From Bradyrhizobium arachidis (GTDB taxonomy: Bacteria; Pseudomonadota; Alphaproteobacteria; Rhizobiales; Xanthobacteraceae), in assembly GCF_015291705.1 (NCBI RefSeq), contig NZ_CP030050.1:4030001-4094000 (forward strand): 64,000 nucleotides of DNA, in the 5' to 3' direction. The notes below the pieces were generated by a model, which ran no database searches, was not told the DNA's origin, and was given only the letters and a program-made list of their open reading frames with translations. Position 1 is the stretch's first letter, and the number at the start of each line of letters is the position of its first letter. The position numbers were made by a program, and so were the translations under genes. Positions 34,051 through 43,589 of the stretch are shown here, piece by piece.

Positions 34051-34884
34051 TTACCGCGCGCCGATCGCCTTGAATTGACGTACCTGTTCCGTCAGCGCCC
34101 GCTCCACCGGCAGCCGCTCCATCGAGGAAGCGCCGTAGAAGCCGTGGCAATGGCGGGTGTTCTTCATGATGAAATCGGCATCGGCGGGATCGGCGATCGG
34201 ACCGCCATGGGCCAGCACCAGGATGTCCGGATTGACACTGAGCGCTGCTGTGGCCCAGGTGTCGATCCGCGCGGGGCAGTCCTTGAGCTTCAGGGCCGTC
34301 TGCGCGCCGATCGTGCCGCCCGTCGTCAGGCCCATGTGGCAGACAATGATGTCGGCGCCGGCGATCGCCATCGCGGCGGCTTCCTTCTCGCTGAACACGT
34401 AGGGGGTGGTCAGCATGTCCTTGTCGTGCGCCTTCGCGATCATGTCGATCTCGAGCGCATAGGACATGCCGGTCTCTTCGAGATTGGCGCGGAAGGTGCC
34501 GTCGATCAGGCCGACCGTCGGGAAGTTCTGGACGCCCGCAAACCCGAGTGCCTTGAGCTGGTCGAGGAAGACATCCATGTCGCGGAACGGATCGGTGCCG
34601 TTGACGCCCGCAAGCACCGGGGTCTGGTCGACCACCGGGAGCACTTCACTGGCCATTTCGAGCACGATGGCGTTGGCATCGCCGTACGCCATCAGGCCGG
34701 CGAGCGAGCCGCGGCCGGCCATGCGGTAGCGCCCGGAATTGTAGATCACGATGAGATCGACGCCGCCGGCTTCCTCGCATTTGGCCGACAGGCCGGTGCC
34801 GGCACCGCCGCCGACGATCGGCTCGCCTCGCCTCGCCATGTCGCGGAATTTCTTCAGGAGGGCTGCGCGTTCAAACCTGGCCAT
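34051..34884 (-). CDS. PEP-hydrolase family TIM-barrel protein
   Basis: 277 residues of the phosphoenolpyruvate-hydrolase/TIM-barrel 'signal transduction' family. [53 protein letters not shown] and LAHGGPI are visible. The family is related to PEP mutase/isocitrate lyase-like barrels and is regularly paired with UPF0261 proteins; here that partner is the fused gene three bases upstream. The true reaction is not established. It may cleave or hydrate a small acid intermediate of the pathway. Confidence 0.83.
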   Translation of the reverse strand: MARFERAALLKKFRDMARRGEPIVGGGAGTGLSAKCEEAGGVDLIVIYNSGRYRMAGRGSLAGLMAYGDANAIVLEMASEVLPVVDQTPVLAGVNGTDPFRDMDVFLDQLKALGFAGVQNFPTVGLIDGTFRANLEETGMSYALEIDMIAKAHDKDMLTTPYVFSEKEAAAMAIAGADIIVCHMGLTTGGTIGAQTALKLKDCPARIDTWATAALSVNPDILVLAHGGPIADPADADFIMKNTRHCHGFYGASSMERLPVERALTEQVRQFKAIGAR

Positions 34885-34887
34885 CGG

Positions 34888-37098
34888 TCACCTCGCTAAT
34901 CTCCGCCGCGCGCCGGTGCGGCCGAACAGAGTTCGGAACGCACTGACGATGGCGGCGGCGAAGTCGGGATCGTTGATGTTCTTAGGCGTGCGAATGAGCT
35001 GGCGGTTGCTGGTCTGGCGCACGTCGCGCTCCAGCGCGCGGAACAGCGCCGCGTCGGCGTCCGGATCCCAGAACGGCTGGCCTCGCGCATCGAGCGCAGA
35101 GACGCCGCCCTCGGGCAGGAAGAAGCGGACAGGGCCGTCCATCTGGTTCAGCCGCTCGGCGATCCAGCGGCCCATGCGCTCGTTCTCCTCAGCCGTGGTC
35201 CGCATCAACGTCACCTGCGGATTGTGGACGTGGAACTTGCGGCCGCGGTAGCGTTCGGGAATGGTGTCGGGCGCGCCGAAATTGACCATGTCGAGCGCGC
35301 CGACCGAGCCGACATAGGGCAGCCGGCTGCGGATGACCGCGCCAAAGCGGTCTTCGGTCGCCGGAAACACGCCGCCCATCAGCAGGTCGCAGATCTCGGT
35401 CGTGGTGAGGTCGATGACGCCGGCAAGCTGACCAGACTCGACGAGCTTTTCCATGGAGCGGCCGCCAACGCCGGTGGCGTGGAAGACGAGACATTCGAAG
35501 TCGTCGCGCAGCTCGGCCGCGATCTTCTGCACCGCCGGTGTGGTGACGCCAAACATGGTGATGCCGACCGAGGGCAGGCCGCCGGCCTCTCGCCCTGTGG
35601 CGGCACGCGCATCGAGCCTTGCCTTGACCATGCCGGCGAGCGCATTGGCGCCATTGCCCAGCACGGCGCGCGAGATCGCATTCAGCCCCTGCACGTCGGT
35701 GACCGAGTACATCATGGCGATGTCGGCGGGGCCGACATAGGGCCCGACATCGCCTGAGGCGACGGACGAAATGATCAGTTTTGGCACGCCGACGGGCAGG
35801 GCACGCATGCCCGGCGCAACCAGCGACGCCGCGCCCGAGCCGCCGGCCGAGATCACGCCGGCGACATTGCCCTGGCGCCGCAGCCAGCTGGCGAACGCAT
35901 CGGCCATCGCGGTCACAGCGGCGCCGCGGTCAGGGCCGAACACGGCCGCACCGCCGCGGCCGTGGTTCAGCGCGATCTCCTGCGCAGAGACATCGCAGCT
36001 GGAATGCTTGCCGCTGGTCGAGACGTCGACCAGCCGCGTGCGAAGGCCGGTTGCTGCGATGATGTCGCGGATGAAGCGCAGCTCCTGGCCCTTGGTATCG
36101 AGCGTGCCGACGACCAGCACGACAGGCGGTCCTGCGGTCTGCGCCGCTATCGGCTCGCGCCTGCGCCGCGTCGTCTCCTCCAGCCGCGTGACCTCTGTCG
36201 ACCGTGTGCGGGCCGCTGCCTCGATGCGCGCGATCGGCACCGGCTGCGACCATCGCGTCGGTGGCGCGGGGTTGGAGATGTAGATGCGGATCGGCCCGCC
36301 TGGGCGTGGCGCCGGCGCCGGTTTCGGGCCGGCAGCGGCCGTAGATATATCGACATCTGGTTCCAGCTCCGCATGAAGCCCGACGCCGAGCAGGCGCTGC
36401 TGCAGCTCGCGGTCGGCAGCGAGCCGCGCGGAGTCAATGATCCGGTGGACGCGGCCGTTGACCATGATCGCGACGTTGCGCGAGATCGCGGTGGCAACAC
36501 CGATGTTCTGCTCGATCACGAGCACGGACATGTCACCGTCCTCGCCCAGCCGCAGCAGCATCTCCTCGACCTGGGCGACGATGACGGGCGCAAGGCCCTC
36601 GGTCGGCTCGTCCATGATCAGGAGATGCGGATTGGTGAGCAGCGCGCGCGAGATCGCCAGCATTTGCTGCTCTCCGCCGGAAAGCTGGCCGCCGCCGTGA
36701 TCCTTGCGTTCAGCGAGCCGCGGGAAGGTGTCGTAGATGCGCTCGACGGTCCAGGCGCCGGAGCGCAGCCCGCCGGCGAGCCGCAAATGCTCGTCGACGC
36801 TGAGCGAGCGCCAGAGACGGCGACCTTGCGGCACATAACCGACGCCGAGCCGGGCGATCTGGGCCGGTGGCCGCCGCGTGACATCCTCGCCGCGGACGCG
36901 GATCGATCCGCCACTCACGCCGACCAGCCCCATGATCGCCTTGCACAGCGTGGTCTTGCCCATGCCGTTGCGGCCGACGACGGAGAACACGCCGCTCTCC
37001 AGCGTGAGGTCGACGCCCTGCAGCGCGTGCGAGTGGCCGTAATAGACGTCGAGGCCACGGACCTCGAGCGCGGCGGAAGTTCGGCGAGCCTCATTCAT
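34888..37098 (-). CDS. LivF-type ABC ATPase fused to UPF0261 (Tm-1-like) domain
   Basis: 736 residues. Residues 1-240 are a LivF-type ATPase (GRNGMGKTT Walker A, LSGGEQQ signature, LLIMDEP Walker B). A Pro/Arg-rich linker (about 255-320) joins it to a complete UPF0261/Tm-1-like domain (about 330-730: [48 protein letters not shown]). UPF0261 proteins are nucleotide-binding enzymes of unclear function, usually encoded separately beside a PEP-hydrolase-like gene. Here that gene is next. The fusion ties an importer ATPase to a metabolic protein. Starts overlap livG by 8 bp. Confidence 0.87.
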   Translation of the reverse strand: MNEARRTSAALEVRGLDVYYGHSHALQGVDLTLESGVFSVVGRNGMGKTTLCKAIMGLVGVSGGSIRVRGEDVTRRPPAQIARLGVGYVPQGRRLWRSLSVDEHLRLAGGLRSGAWTVERIYDTFPRLAERKDHGGGQLSGGEQQMLAISRALLTNPHLLIMDEPTEGLAPVIVAQVEEMLLRLGEDGDMSVLVIEQNIGVATAISRNVAIMVNGRVHRIIDSARLAADRELQQRLLGVGLHAELEPDVDISTAAAGPKPAPAPRPGGPIRIYISNPAPPTRWSQPVPIARIEAAARTRSTEVTRLEETTRRRREPIAAQTAGPPVVLVVGTLDTKGQELRFIRDIIAATGLRTRLVDVSTSGKHSSCDVSAQEIALNHGRGGAAVFGPDRGAAVTAMADAFASWLRRQGNVAGVISAGGSGAASLVAPGMRALPVGVPKLIISSVASGDVGPYVGPADIAMMYSVTDVQGLNAISRAVLGNGANALAGMVKARLDARAATGREAGGLPSVGITMFGVTTPAVQKIAAELRDDFECLVFHATGVGGRSMEKLVESGQLAGVIDLTTTEICDLLMGGVFPATEDRFGAVIRSRLPYVGSVGALDMVNFGAPDTIPERYRGRKFHVHNPQVTLMRTTAEENERMGRWIAERLNQMDGPVRFFLPEGGVSALDARGQPFWDPDADAALFRALERDVRQTSNRQLIRTPKNINDPDFAAAIVSAFRTLFGRTGARRRLAR

Positions 37099-37873
37099 GG
37101 CCGCCTCCGAGATAGAGCTCCTGCACCTCGGGATCGGACTGGATCTCCTGCGGCAAGCCTTCCTTGAAGACGCGTCCGTTGTGCATCATCGTGACGCTCT
37201 CGACGACGCGCAGCGCGACGTCCATGTCGTGCTCGATGATGATGTAGCCGATGTGGGCCGGCAGAGAGGTCAGGATCTCGATCAGCTCGGCCCGCTCGGT
37301 CGGCGACAGGCCCGCGGCCGGCTCGTCGAACAGGACGAAGCGCGGGGCGCCGGCCAGCGCGAGCGCGATTTCGAGCTGGCGCTGCTGGCCGTGCGCGAGC
37401 TCGGCCACGCGCTGGTCCTTCACGGCCGACAGATGCACGGCCTGGACGAGGTTGTCGGCGGCATGCATCAGCGCGTCGTTCTGCCCCGGGCGCAGGAACG
37501 AGAAACGTCCGCGCGAGACGCCGCGGCAGGCGAGATAGACGTTGTCCTGAACGGTGAGGCCCGGGAACAGCGCCGAGATCTGGTAGGTCCGGCGCAGCCC
37601 GCGGCGGATGCGTTCATAGGGCGGGAAGTGGGTGACGTCCTCGCCGAAGAAGCGAATGGTGCCGGAGGATGGCGGGAAGTCGCCGGTGATGCAGTTGAAC
37701 AGCGTGGTCTTGCCGGCGCCGTTTGAACCGAGCACGGCACGCCGCTCACCCGGCTTTACCGTGATGGTGACGTCGGTCAGCGCGGCGAGCGCGCCGAACA
37801 GCCGGGTCACGCCGCGTAGTTCCAGCGCGGCGCCGGCGCCGACGGCGGAAAGGCGATGAGCGACGCTATCCAT
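37091..37873 (-). CDS. livG: Branched-chain-type ABC transporter ATPase LivG
   Basis: 260-residue ATPase with [20 protein letters not shown] (Walker A), the [15 protein letters not shown] signature region, [13 protein letters not shown] (Walker B) and IIEHDMD. This is the LivG subtype, pairing with the LivF half of the neighbouring fusion. The start overlaps the livM stop and its own stop overlaps the next start (8 bp each), showing tight coupling. The real substrate is unknown; the family imports amino acids, amides, aromatic acids and similar compounds. Confidence 0.9.
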   Translation of the reverse strand: MDSVAHRLSAVGAGAALELRGVTRLFGALAALTDVTITVKPGERRAVLGSNGAGKTTLFNCITGDFPPSSGTIRFFGEDVTHFPPYERIRRGLRRTYQISALFPGLTVQDNVYLACRGVSRGRFSFLRPGQNDALMHAADNLVQAVHLSAVKDQRVAELAHGQQRQLEIALALAGAPRFVLFDEPAAGLSPTERAELIEILTSLPAHIGYIIIEHDMDVALRVVESVTMMHNGRVFKEGLPQEIQSDPEVQELYLGGGHE

Positions 37874-38948
37874 GACCGCGCCCTCCGCCTGGGCGGTCCG
37901 CGCGAGGACGCTGACTCTGACGCCAGCGCTGCCACAGGCCGACGACGCCGTCGGAAGACCAGAACACGATGGCGAGGAAGCCGAGCCCGATCAGCAGGCG
38001 GAAGCGGTTGCCGTCGAGCCCGAGCCGGACCAGGAAGTCGAGTGCGAAGGTGCGCAGCAGCACGAAGATCAGCGCGCCGATGAAGGGGCCGATCGGGCGG
38101 GTGATGCCTCCGACCACGGCGATGATCAGCACGTCGATGCAGGCCCCGACGCTGACCGAGCCCGGCGAGATCTGCCGGTAGTTCCAGACCTGGAGCACGC
38201 CGGCGAGCGCGGCGACGAAGGACGCAAAGGCATAGGCGGCGACGCGATGGGCGTTGACGTTGAAGCCCAGCGCAGCCATGCGCCGCGGATTGTCGCGGAC
38301 GCCCTGAAGCGCAAGGCCGAAGGGTGCGCGCGAGAGATATTCGACGGCGAAATAGCAGAGCGCGGCAACCGCGAGCACCACATAGTAGAAGGGGATGTCG
38401 GCGCGCCAGTTGACGCCCCAGAAGTGCGGCGTTGCCACGGTGTTGATGCCGGTATGGCCGTTGAAGATCGCCCAGTTCTGGTTGGTGAAATAGTAGAAGG
38501 CAGCTCCAATCGCGAGCGTGATCATGATGGTGTAGATGCCTTCAGTGCGCACCGCGAGCGCGCCGCCGAGCGTGCCGAAGGCAGTCGCCAGTGCGAGCGC
38601 CATGGGAACGGCGAGCCACCAGGGCCAGCCCAGGCTGATATTGGCGTTGCCGCTGACGCCGAACACGGCGACCATGTAGGCCGAGAAGCCCGCGATGGTG
38701 AGCTGCATCAGGCTGACCATGCCGCCATAACCGGCGAGGAACATCAGGCTCAGCGCCATTGTGCCGAGGATCAGCGTGGTCGCGAAGATCTCGATCAGGA
38801 AGAAGCCGTTGGCAATCAGCGGCATGATGACAAGAATGGCCGCAACGACCCAGGCGGCGGGATTGTCGATCTCCGGCCAGGTCCGCGCGGGGCGCTCTGC
38901 TCCGGCGGCAGAACGAACGGCAACGCGGGCATCGTGCGCGAGCGACAT
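37866..38948 (-). CDS. livM: Branched-chain-type ABC permease LivM
   Basis: 360 residues with about ten hydrophobic helices and the LivM signature near GVRDNPRRMAALGFNVNAHR (EAA-like loop contacting LivG). The N-terminal 30 residues are hydrophilic. It forms the transmembrane channel with the LivH gene immediately upstream (1-bp gap). Substrate unknown. Confidence 0.9.
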   Translation of the reverse strand: MSLAHDARVAVRSAAGAERPARTWPEIDNPAAWVVAAILVIMPLIANGFFLIEIFATTLILGTMALSLMFLAGYGGMVSLMQLTIAGFSAYMVAVFGVSGNANISLGWPWWLAVPMALALATAFGTLGGALAVRTEGIYTIMITLAIGAAFYYFTNQNWAIFNGHTGINTVATPHFWGVNWRADIPFYYVVLAVAALCYFAVEYLSRAPFGLALQGVRDNPRRMAALGFNVNAHRVAAYAFASFVAALAGVLQVWNYRQISPGSVSVGACIDVLIIAVVGGITRPIGPFIGALIFVLLRTFALDFLVRLGLDGNRFRLLIGLGFLAIVFWSSDGVVGLWQRWRQSQRPRADRPGGGRGHG

Positions 38949-38949
38949 G

Positions 38950-39960
38950 TCAGCGCCTCGCCAACAGGCCTTGCGGCCGGATCGCCAGCACCAGCACCAT
39001 GATCAGGAAGGTCACGACGATGGCGTAGGTCGGGATGTAGACCGAGCCGAGCTGCTCGGCGAGGCCGATGATCAGCGCGCCGAGCGCCGCACCGGGGATC
39101 GAGCCCATGCCGCCGACGATCACGACCACGAGCGAGGCCAGCAGGAAGCGGATGTCCTCGCCCGGCGACAACGACTGGAACGTGCCGCCGACCACGCCGG
39201 CGATGCCGGCAAGGCCAGCGCCAAATGCGAACACCAGGACGAAGACGAGCTGGATGCGCACACCGGTCGCAGCCAGGATGTCGCGATCATCGACGCCGGC
39301 GCGGATGATCATGCCGATCCGGGTGCGGTTGAGCGCGAGCCACATCGCAACGCCAATGACCACGGACGCGGCGAAGATCACGAGCCGGACCATCGGATAT
39401 CTGAGATAGACCGGCTCGCCCGAGGACTTCACCGCCGTGATCAACGGCAGGTCTATGGGCCCGATCAGCCAGCTCGGGGTCTGGATCTGATAGAAATCAC
39501 CGCCGCAGGCCCACAGCATGAGATCGGCAAACACGATCGACAGCCCGATCGTCACCATGGTCTGCCTGAGGTCCTGACCCTCCATGCGCCGGAACACGAT
39601 CACCTGCAGCAGCACGCCGACCAGGGCCGTCAGGACGAAGGCGACGATGAAGCTGAGCAGCCAGGAGCCGGTCGCCGTGCTGATGGCGTAGCCGACATAG
39701 CCGCCGAACAGATAGAGCGAGCCGTGCGCGAGATTGACGTTGCGCATCAGGCCGAAGATCAGCGTGAAGCCGCTGGCGACGAGGAAGTAGAGGCCCCCGA
39801 GCGTGATGCCGTTGAAGACGGCGTTGAGGAAGACGCGCTTGCGGCCGATCACCTCTTCGAGACCCGGCGGCCAGACCGCGAAGACCAGCCAGAGCACGAC
39901 GGCAACGGCGATGATCGTGATCAGCGCCCAGGCGGGATGGCGTTCGATGAAACGGCTCAT
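38950..39960 (-). CDS. livH: Branched-chain-type ABC permease LivH
   Basis: 336-residue membrane protein. It has the LivH hallmark GITLGGLYFLVASGFTLIFG and VNLAHGSLYLFGGYVGY near residue 70-110 and the coupling loop AGVDDRDILAATG. It is a little longer than usual at the N-terminus (one extra helix). It is the first of the membrane components after the AraC regulator gene. Confidence 0.9.
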   Translation of the reverse strand: MSRFIERHPAWALITIIAVAVVLWLVFAVWPPGLEEVIGRKRVFLNAVFNGITLGGLYFLVASGFTLIFGLMRNVNLAHGSLYLFGGYVGYAISTATGSWLLSFIVAFVLTALVGVLLQVIVFRRMEGQDLRQTMVTIGLSIVFADLMLWACGGDFYQIQTPSWLIGPIDLPLITAVKSSGEPVYLRYPMVRLVIFAASVVIGVAMWLALNRTRIGMIIRAGVDDRDILAATGVRIQLVFVLVFAFGAGLAGIAGVVGGTFQSLSPGEDIRFLLASLVVVIVGGMGSIPGAALGALIIGLAEQLGSVYIPTYAIVVTFLIMVLVLAIRPQGLLARR

Positions 39961-40151
39961 GTGCGCCGTCCGCTTGTCCGGGCGACACGCCGAAAGTTCG
40001 TAAAATGCAGGTCGGACAGCCCTACAGCGGCTGCAGGCCTTGCCATGGACGTGCGCTCCCGTCGGTCGCGATCATCTCTGGATCGCGTTGCCCGCATCCT
40101 AGCCGGGCGGCGAGGGCGACGTTTGATCGTGAGTATCTTTTCGTGCAGCGG

Positions 40152-40979
40152 TCAGGCCCGCAAAACCTTGGCTGCGCGGCGATAATCGGTCGGGGCCATT
40201 CCCACATTGGCGGCGAAGAAGCGGGTGAAACCGCTCTGCGAGGAGAAGCCGAGATCGAAGCCGATGTCGGCGATCGGCGTCTCGCTGGCTACCAGCGCTT
40301 CGAGCGCCTGTTCCATGATCAGTGTGTTGAGGTAGAGGTTCGGGGTGACGCCGGTCTGGACACGGAACAATCGGTAGAAGTGCGGCCGCGACAGGCCGGA
40401 CTCGCGGGCGATCGTATCGAGCTCGATCTCGGCGCCGGGGCTTTCCGACATCATCTTGATGCATTTGCGCACGCGGAAATCGGTGACGGAGCCGCTTGCG
40501 CGCGGATCGCGCGCGATCTCGGCCTGCTGCCAGCTTTCGTCGTAGCAGATGTCGATCAGCCGCCTCAGCTCGGAATCGAGACTGGAGAGGGATGGTGCGC
40601 CGCACACAAGCGCGGCGGTCCGTCTGATGTGCTTGTCGAGTGCAGGCGTGCGCCTGAAATGGGTGCGGCCGAACCGTAGGCGGTCGGTGCCCGGGGTATC
40701 GGGCGCGAACCATTCGGCGTTGACATAGAGCACGAAGAAGATGGCGCCGCCATCGAGATCGGTCGGCAGGAAGTTGTGTGGCTCCCACGGATTGACGGCG
40801 ACCACGGAGGTCTCGGTGAGATCATAGTGTCCGTCTGAGACATCAATGCATGCAGACATGCCGCCGACATGGAAGATCAGATGACCTTCACGATGGGCGT
40901 GGATATTGAAAGGGCGGTTCAATTGATAAACCGTCGCCCGGCCGAACCGGCCGTGGAAGACGGCGAGCGCACGGCTCAT
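40152..40979 (-). CDS. AraC-family transcriptional regulator
   Basis: 275 residues. An N-terminal cupin-like sensing domain (HAHREGHLIFHVGG, NPWEPHNFLP) is followed by a C-terminal AraC double HTH (about 170-270: IARESGLSRPHFYRLFRVQT and IADIGFDLGFSSQSGFTRFF). It lies between the binding-protein gene and the permeases of the Liv transporter on the same strand. It probably controls the long catabolic run in response to the transported compound. GGAGGGG precedes ATG 40979. Confidence 0.9.
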   Translation of the reverse strand: MSRALAVFHGRFGRATVYQLNRPFNIHAHREGHLIFHVGGMSACIDVSDGHYDLTETSVVAVNPWEPHNFLPTDLDGGAIFFVLYVNAEWFAPDTPGTDRLRFGRTHFRRTPALDKHIRRTAALVCGAPSLSSLDSELRRLIDICYDESWQQAEIARDPRASGSVTDFRVRKCIKMMSESPGAEIELDTIARESGLSRPHFYRLFRVQTGVTPNLYLNTLIMEQALEALVASETPIADIGFDLGFSSQSGFTRFFAANVGMAPTDYRRAAKVLRA

Positions 40980-41046
40980 GCCTTCCCCTCCCGAATGTTT
41001 CTTATTTTCAGCCAGCGTTCAACAACGCCGCCGAGATTGCAAGAGC

Positions 41047-41077
41047 GGAGAGCGACCGCGTCAGCGAGTCGCTCCCC
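41047..41077 (-). terminator. Hairpin after livK-like gene
   Basis: GGAGAGCGAC and GTCGCTCCCC form a 10-bp stem with one mismatch around an 11-nt loop, 25 bp after the binding-protein stop. No T-run follows. It is more likely an mRNA-stabilising or attenuating element than a full terminator. Confidence 0.5.
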
Positions 41078-41101
41078 GGTTGCGTCCTTGCCTGCGATGC
41101 G

Positions 41102-42352
41102 TCAGTACTTCTTACATTCCGGTACGGTGCGGCTCGGCAGGCCGATCTTCGAGAACACTGCAGGATCATAGCCGAGCGTCTGGTTCACGTTCGGGATCAC
41201 CTTCACGACCTTGCTGAACAGCGCGCCCTTGCCGTCATCGACAACCTCGGTGACGAAATTGGTGCCGATCGCCTGGCGGTTGGAGTCGAGCTTGATCTTG
41301 CCGTTCGGCGCGTCGAGCTCGATCTTCGCCAGCGCAGCCTTGAATTTCGACTGATTGTCGCTGAGATCGCCGTTGACCTCACGCAGTGCGAGGATCAAGG
41401 CCATCGTCGAGCCGTAGTAGTTGGTGGCCAGCAGCGAGGGGCTCGGGAAGCGCTTGTTCGGCGGGAACGCGTCCTGATAGGCCTTCACGAATTTCTGCCA
41501 GCCCGGATCCTCCCAGGTGTCGGCCTGGCCGCTCGCCGCGATGGTGCCGATCAGGGCGTTCTTGGCATTGCCCTTTGACGACAGGATGGTCTGGTCGATC
41601 ATGATGGAACCGCCCATCAGATGCGCCTTGCCGCCGGCCTGCTGATACTGGTTGAGGAAGTTGACGGCATCCGCGCCGCCGAGGCCGAGATAGATGGCAT
41701 CGACATCGTCGGGCAGGGCGGCGATCACCGAGGCGAAGTCCTTGGTTCCGAGCGGCACCCATTGCCGGTTGGTCACCTGTCCGCCCATGCCGCAGAATTC
41801 GAGCACCAGCCCGAACACCTGGGTATAGATGAAGGAATAGTCCTCGCCGACGGTCGCGATCTTGCGATACTTCTTGTCCTCATAGGCGTATTTGCCGAGG
41901 CCGACCTGCCACTGGGCGCCGTCCATGTTGTAGCGGAAGAAGTTCGGGGCAGGATCGACATAGGTCGTTTCCTGCGCGCCCGATGCGGCATTGATGAAGG
42001 TCAGCTCGGGGTGGGTCTTGGCAAAGTTCTTCACCGCGATGCCTTCGTCGCCGGAGAGCGGCGACAGCAGGATCTGCACCTTGTCCTGTTCGATCAGCTT
42101 GCGGACTGCGCGCACTGCGGAGTCCGGCGTCGCATCGGTCGAGGCGACGATGAATTCGAGCTCCTTGTCGCCGATCTTCTTGCCCAGCACGTTGAGCGCC
42201 GTCTGATGGCCGCGCATGCCGTCCTCGCCGAGCACCGTATAGGTGCCTTCGAGGGTCGCGGTCACGCCCACCTTGATTTTTTCCTGGGCTATCGCCGCGC
42301 CTGAAAGAAACAGGCTGCTCAGCGCGAGCAGTCCGATACTGCATTTCGACAT
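41102..42352 (-). CDS. Liv-type ABC transporter periplasmic binding protein
   Basis: 416 residues with a Sec signal peptide (about 1-22, LSSLFLSGAAIAQ). The mature part opens EKIKVGVTATLEGTYTVLGE, typical of type-I LivK-like binding proteins, and has SGDEGIAVKNFAK and INAASGAQ in the ligand cleft. Family members bind amino acids, amides or aromatic acids. The ligand here is unknown and is the key to the pathway. GGGAGGAG precedes ATG 42352. It is the first gene of the 22-kb minus-strand run. Confidence 0.9.
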   Translation of the reverse strand: MSKCSIGLLALSSLFLSGAAIAQEKIKVGVTATLEGTYTVLGEDGMRGHQTALNVLGKKIGDKELEFIVASTDATPDSAVRAVRKLIEQDKVQILLSPLSGDEGIAVKNFAKTHPELTFINAASGAQETTYVDPAPNFFRYNMDGAQWQVGLGKYAYEDKKYRKIATVGEDYSFIYTQVFGLVLEFCGMGGQVTNRQWVPLGTKDFASVIAALPDDVDAIYLGLGGADAVNFLNQYQQAGGKAHLMGGSIMIDQTILSSKGNAKNALIGTIAASGQADTWEDPGWQKFVKAYQDAFPPNKRFPSPSLLATNYYGSTMALILALREVNGDLSDNQSKFKAALAKIELDAPNGKIKLDSNRQAIGTNFVTEVVDDGKGALFSKVVKVIPNVNQTLGYDPAVFSKIGLPSRTVPECKKY

Positions 42353-42662
42353 TGTGCTCCTCCCTGTGTCGTCGATTTGTGCCGCGCCAAACCAGCGCGA
42401 CGCCCGTGGCTCTCAGCGGCCCGCGGCTTTCGAGGGAAGCTATCCGAAGTCGAATGCGGTGCCTGCGCGGAGGCCTCGTCCGGCTTGACGGGCAGTCTCA
42501 TTTTTGAATGTTGCGGCGCAGATGGTTTCGCGCTGCAGCAGAAGCCCGCGCCGGAAAAGGGCCTGTCGCGGCTGGCTTCCACCTGCACGATTATCCGGGA
42601 GACGACTGCTGCGCACGGCTCAGGCTGGTATCTCGTCGGAACGCTCGCGCGACGCGCCTCTC
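42353..42662. other. Upstream region of the large catabolic run
   Basis: 310 bp between the response regulator stop and the binding-protein start. It should carry the promoter of the downstream run. No clear -35/-10 or palindrome was recognised, and no gene is supported. Confidence 0.45.
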
Positions 42663-43589
42663 TTACTTCAAATCTTTGGCCTTGACCGCGATCGCGGCCG
42701 CCGCGGTGCGATTCTCGACGCCCAGCTTGGAATAGATTTGCTCGAGATGCTTGTCGACCGTCCGCGGGCTCAAACCCAGGATTTGCGCGATATCCCGGTT
42801 GGTCTTTCCTTTGGACAGCCAGGACAGCACTTCCGCTTCACGTGCGGTAAGGCCTAGCTCTCTTGAAAACTCCACCGGCGTATCGGCGCCGGAATCCTTG
42901 GCAAGACGAAGCAGGAATTCGTTCGGACCGAGCTTGCCCATATATTGCAGCCGCAATTGCTCGTTGCCGGGGAGAGCGGGCATGGTCGTGGTCTTCGGGG
43001 CGGATTTGCCCTTCTGGACCTGGTCGAGCCATTGCGGCATAGGGTCGGGCAGCACGAACTCGTCGATGGTGTCGTCGGCCAGCGTATCCGCGAGAAGCCT
43101 TTGGGCCTGCGGCGTCGCCCATAACAGCTTGCCCTTGCTGTTGACCGCGAGCAGATAGCGGCCGGAGACATCGAGGGCAGCGCGCGCGCTCTGGGTCATC
43201 CGGGCATTGGCGAGGTGGACGCGGATCCGCGCCAGCATCTCCTCGACCACGATCGGCTTCGTCACATAGTCGACCCCGCCGGCTTCGAGCCCGCGCACGA
43301 TGTGCTCGGTCTCGGCAAGGCCCGTCATGAAGATAATCGGCACGCCGTCGAGCCCGGCATCGCGCTTCAGCCGCTTGCAGGTCTCAAACCCGTCCATGCC
43401 GGGCATCACCGCATCGAGCAGCACGATGTCGGGCGTGATCTGGTCGACGATCCGCATTGCGGATACGCCATCGAGCGCGACCATGACGGTCATGCCTGCG
43501 CCGTCCAGCGCGTCGGTCAGGAGCCGCAGCGTCTCGGGAGAGTCGTCGACGACGAGGGCGACGTCGCGTTTTCTGGGATCAGTGATCAT
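42663..43589 (-). CDS. Response regulator, REC plus LuxR-type HTH
   Basis: 308 residues. The receiver domain (about 8-125) has the acidic pair VVDDS, phosphoacceptor Asp59 (IVLLDAVMPGMDG) and KPI. A PAS-like linker (about 140-220) precedes a LuxR HTH (about 245-300: LTAREAEVLSWLSKGKTNRD, TVDKHLEQIYSKLGV). The start overlaps the stop of the hybrid kinase gene by 11 bp, so kinase and regulator form one operon. Likely target: the divergent urt/fmd/ami genes (inference). Confidence 0.92.
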   Translation of the reverse strand: MITDPRKRDVALVVDDSPETLRLLTDALDGAGMTVMVALDGVSAMRIVDQITPDIVLLDAVMPGMDGFETCKRLKRDAGLDGVPIIFMTGLAETEHIVRGLEAGGVDYVTKPIVVEEMLARIRVHLANARMTQSARAALDVSGRYLLAVNSKGKLLWATPQAQRLLADTLADDTIDEFVLPDPMPQWLDQVQKGKSAPKTTTMPALPGNEQLRLQYMGKLGPNEFLLRLAKDSGADTPVEFSRELGLTAREAEVLSWLSKGKTNRDIAQILGLSPRTVDKHLEQIYSKLGVENRTAAAAIAVKAKDLK

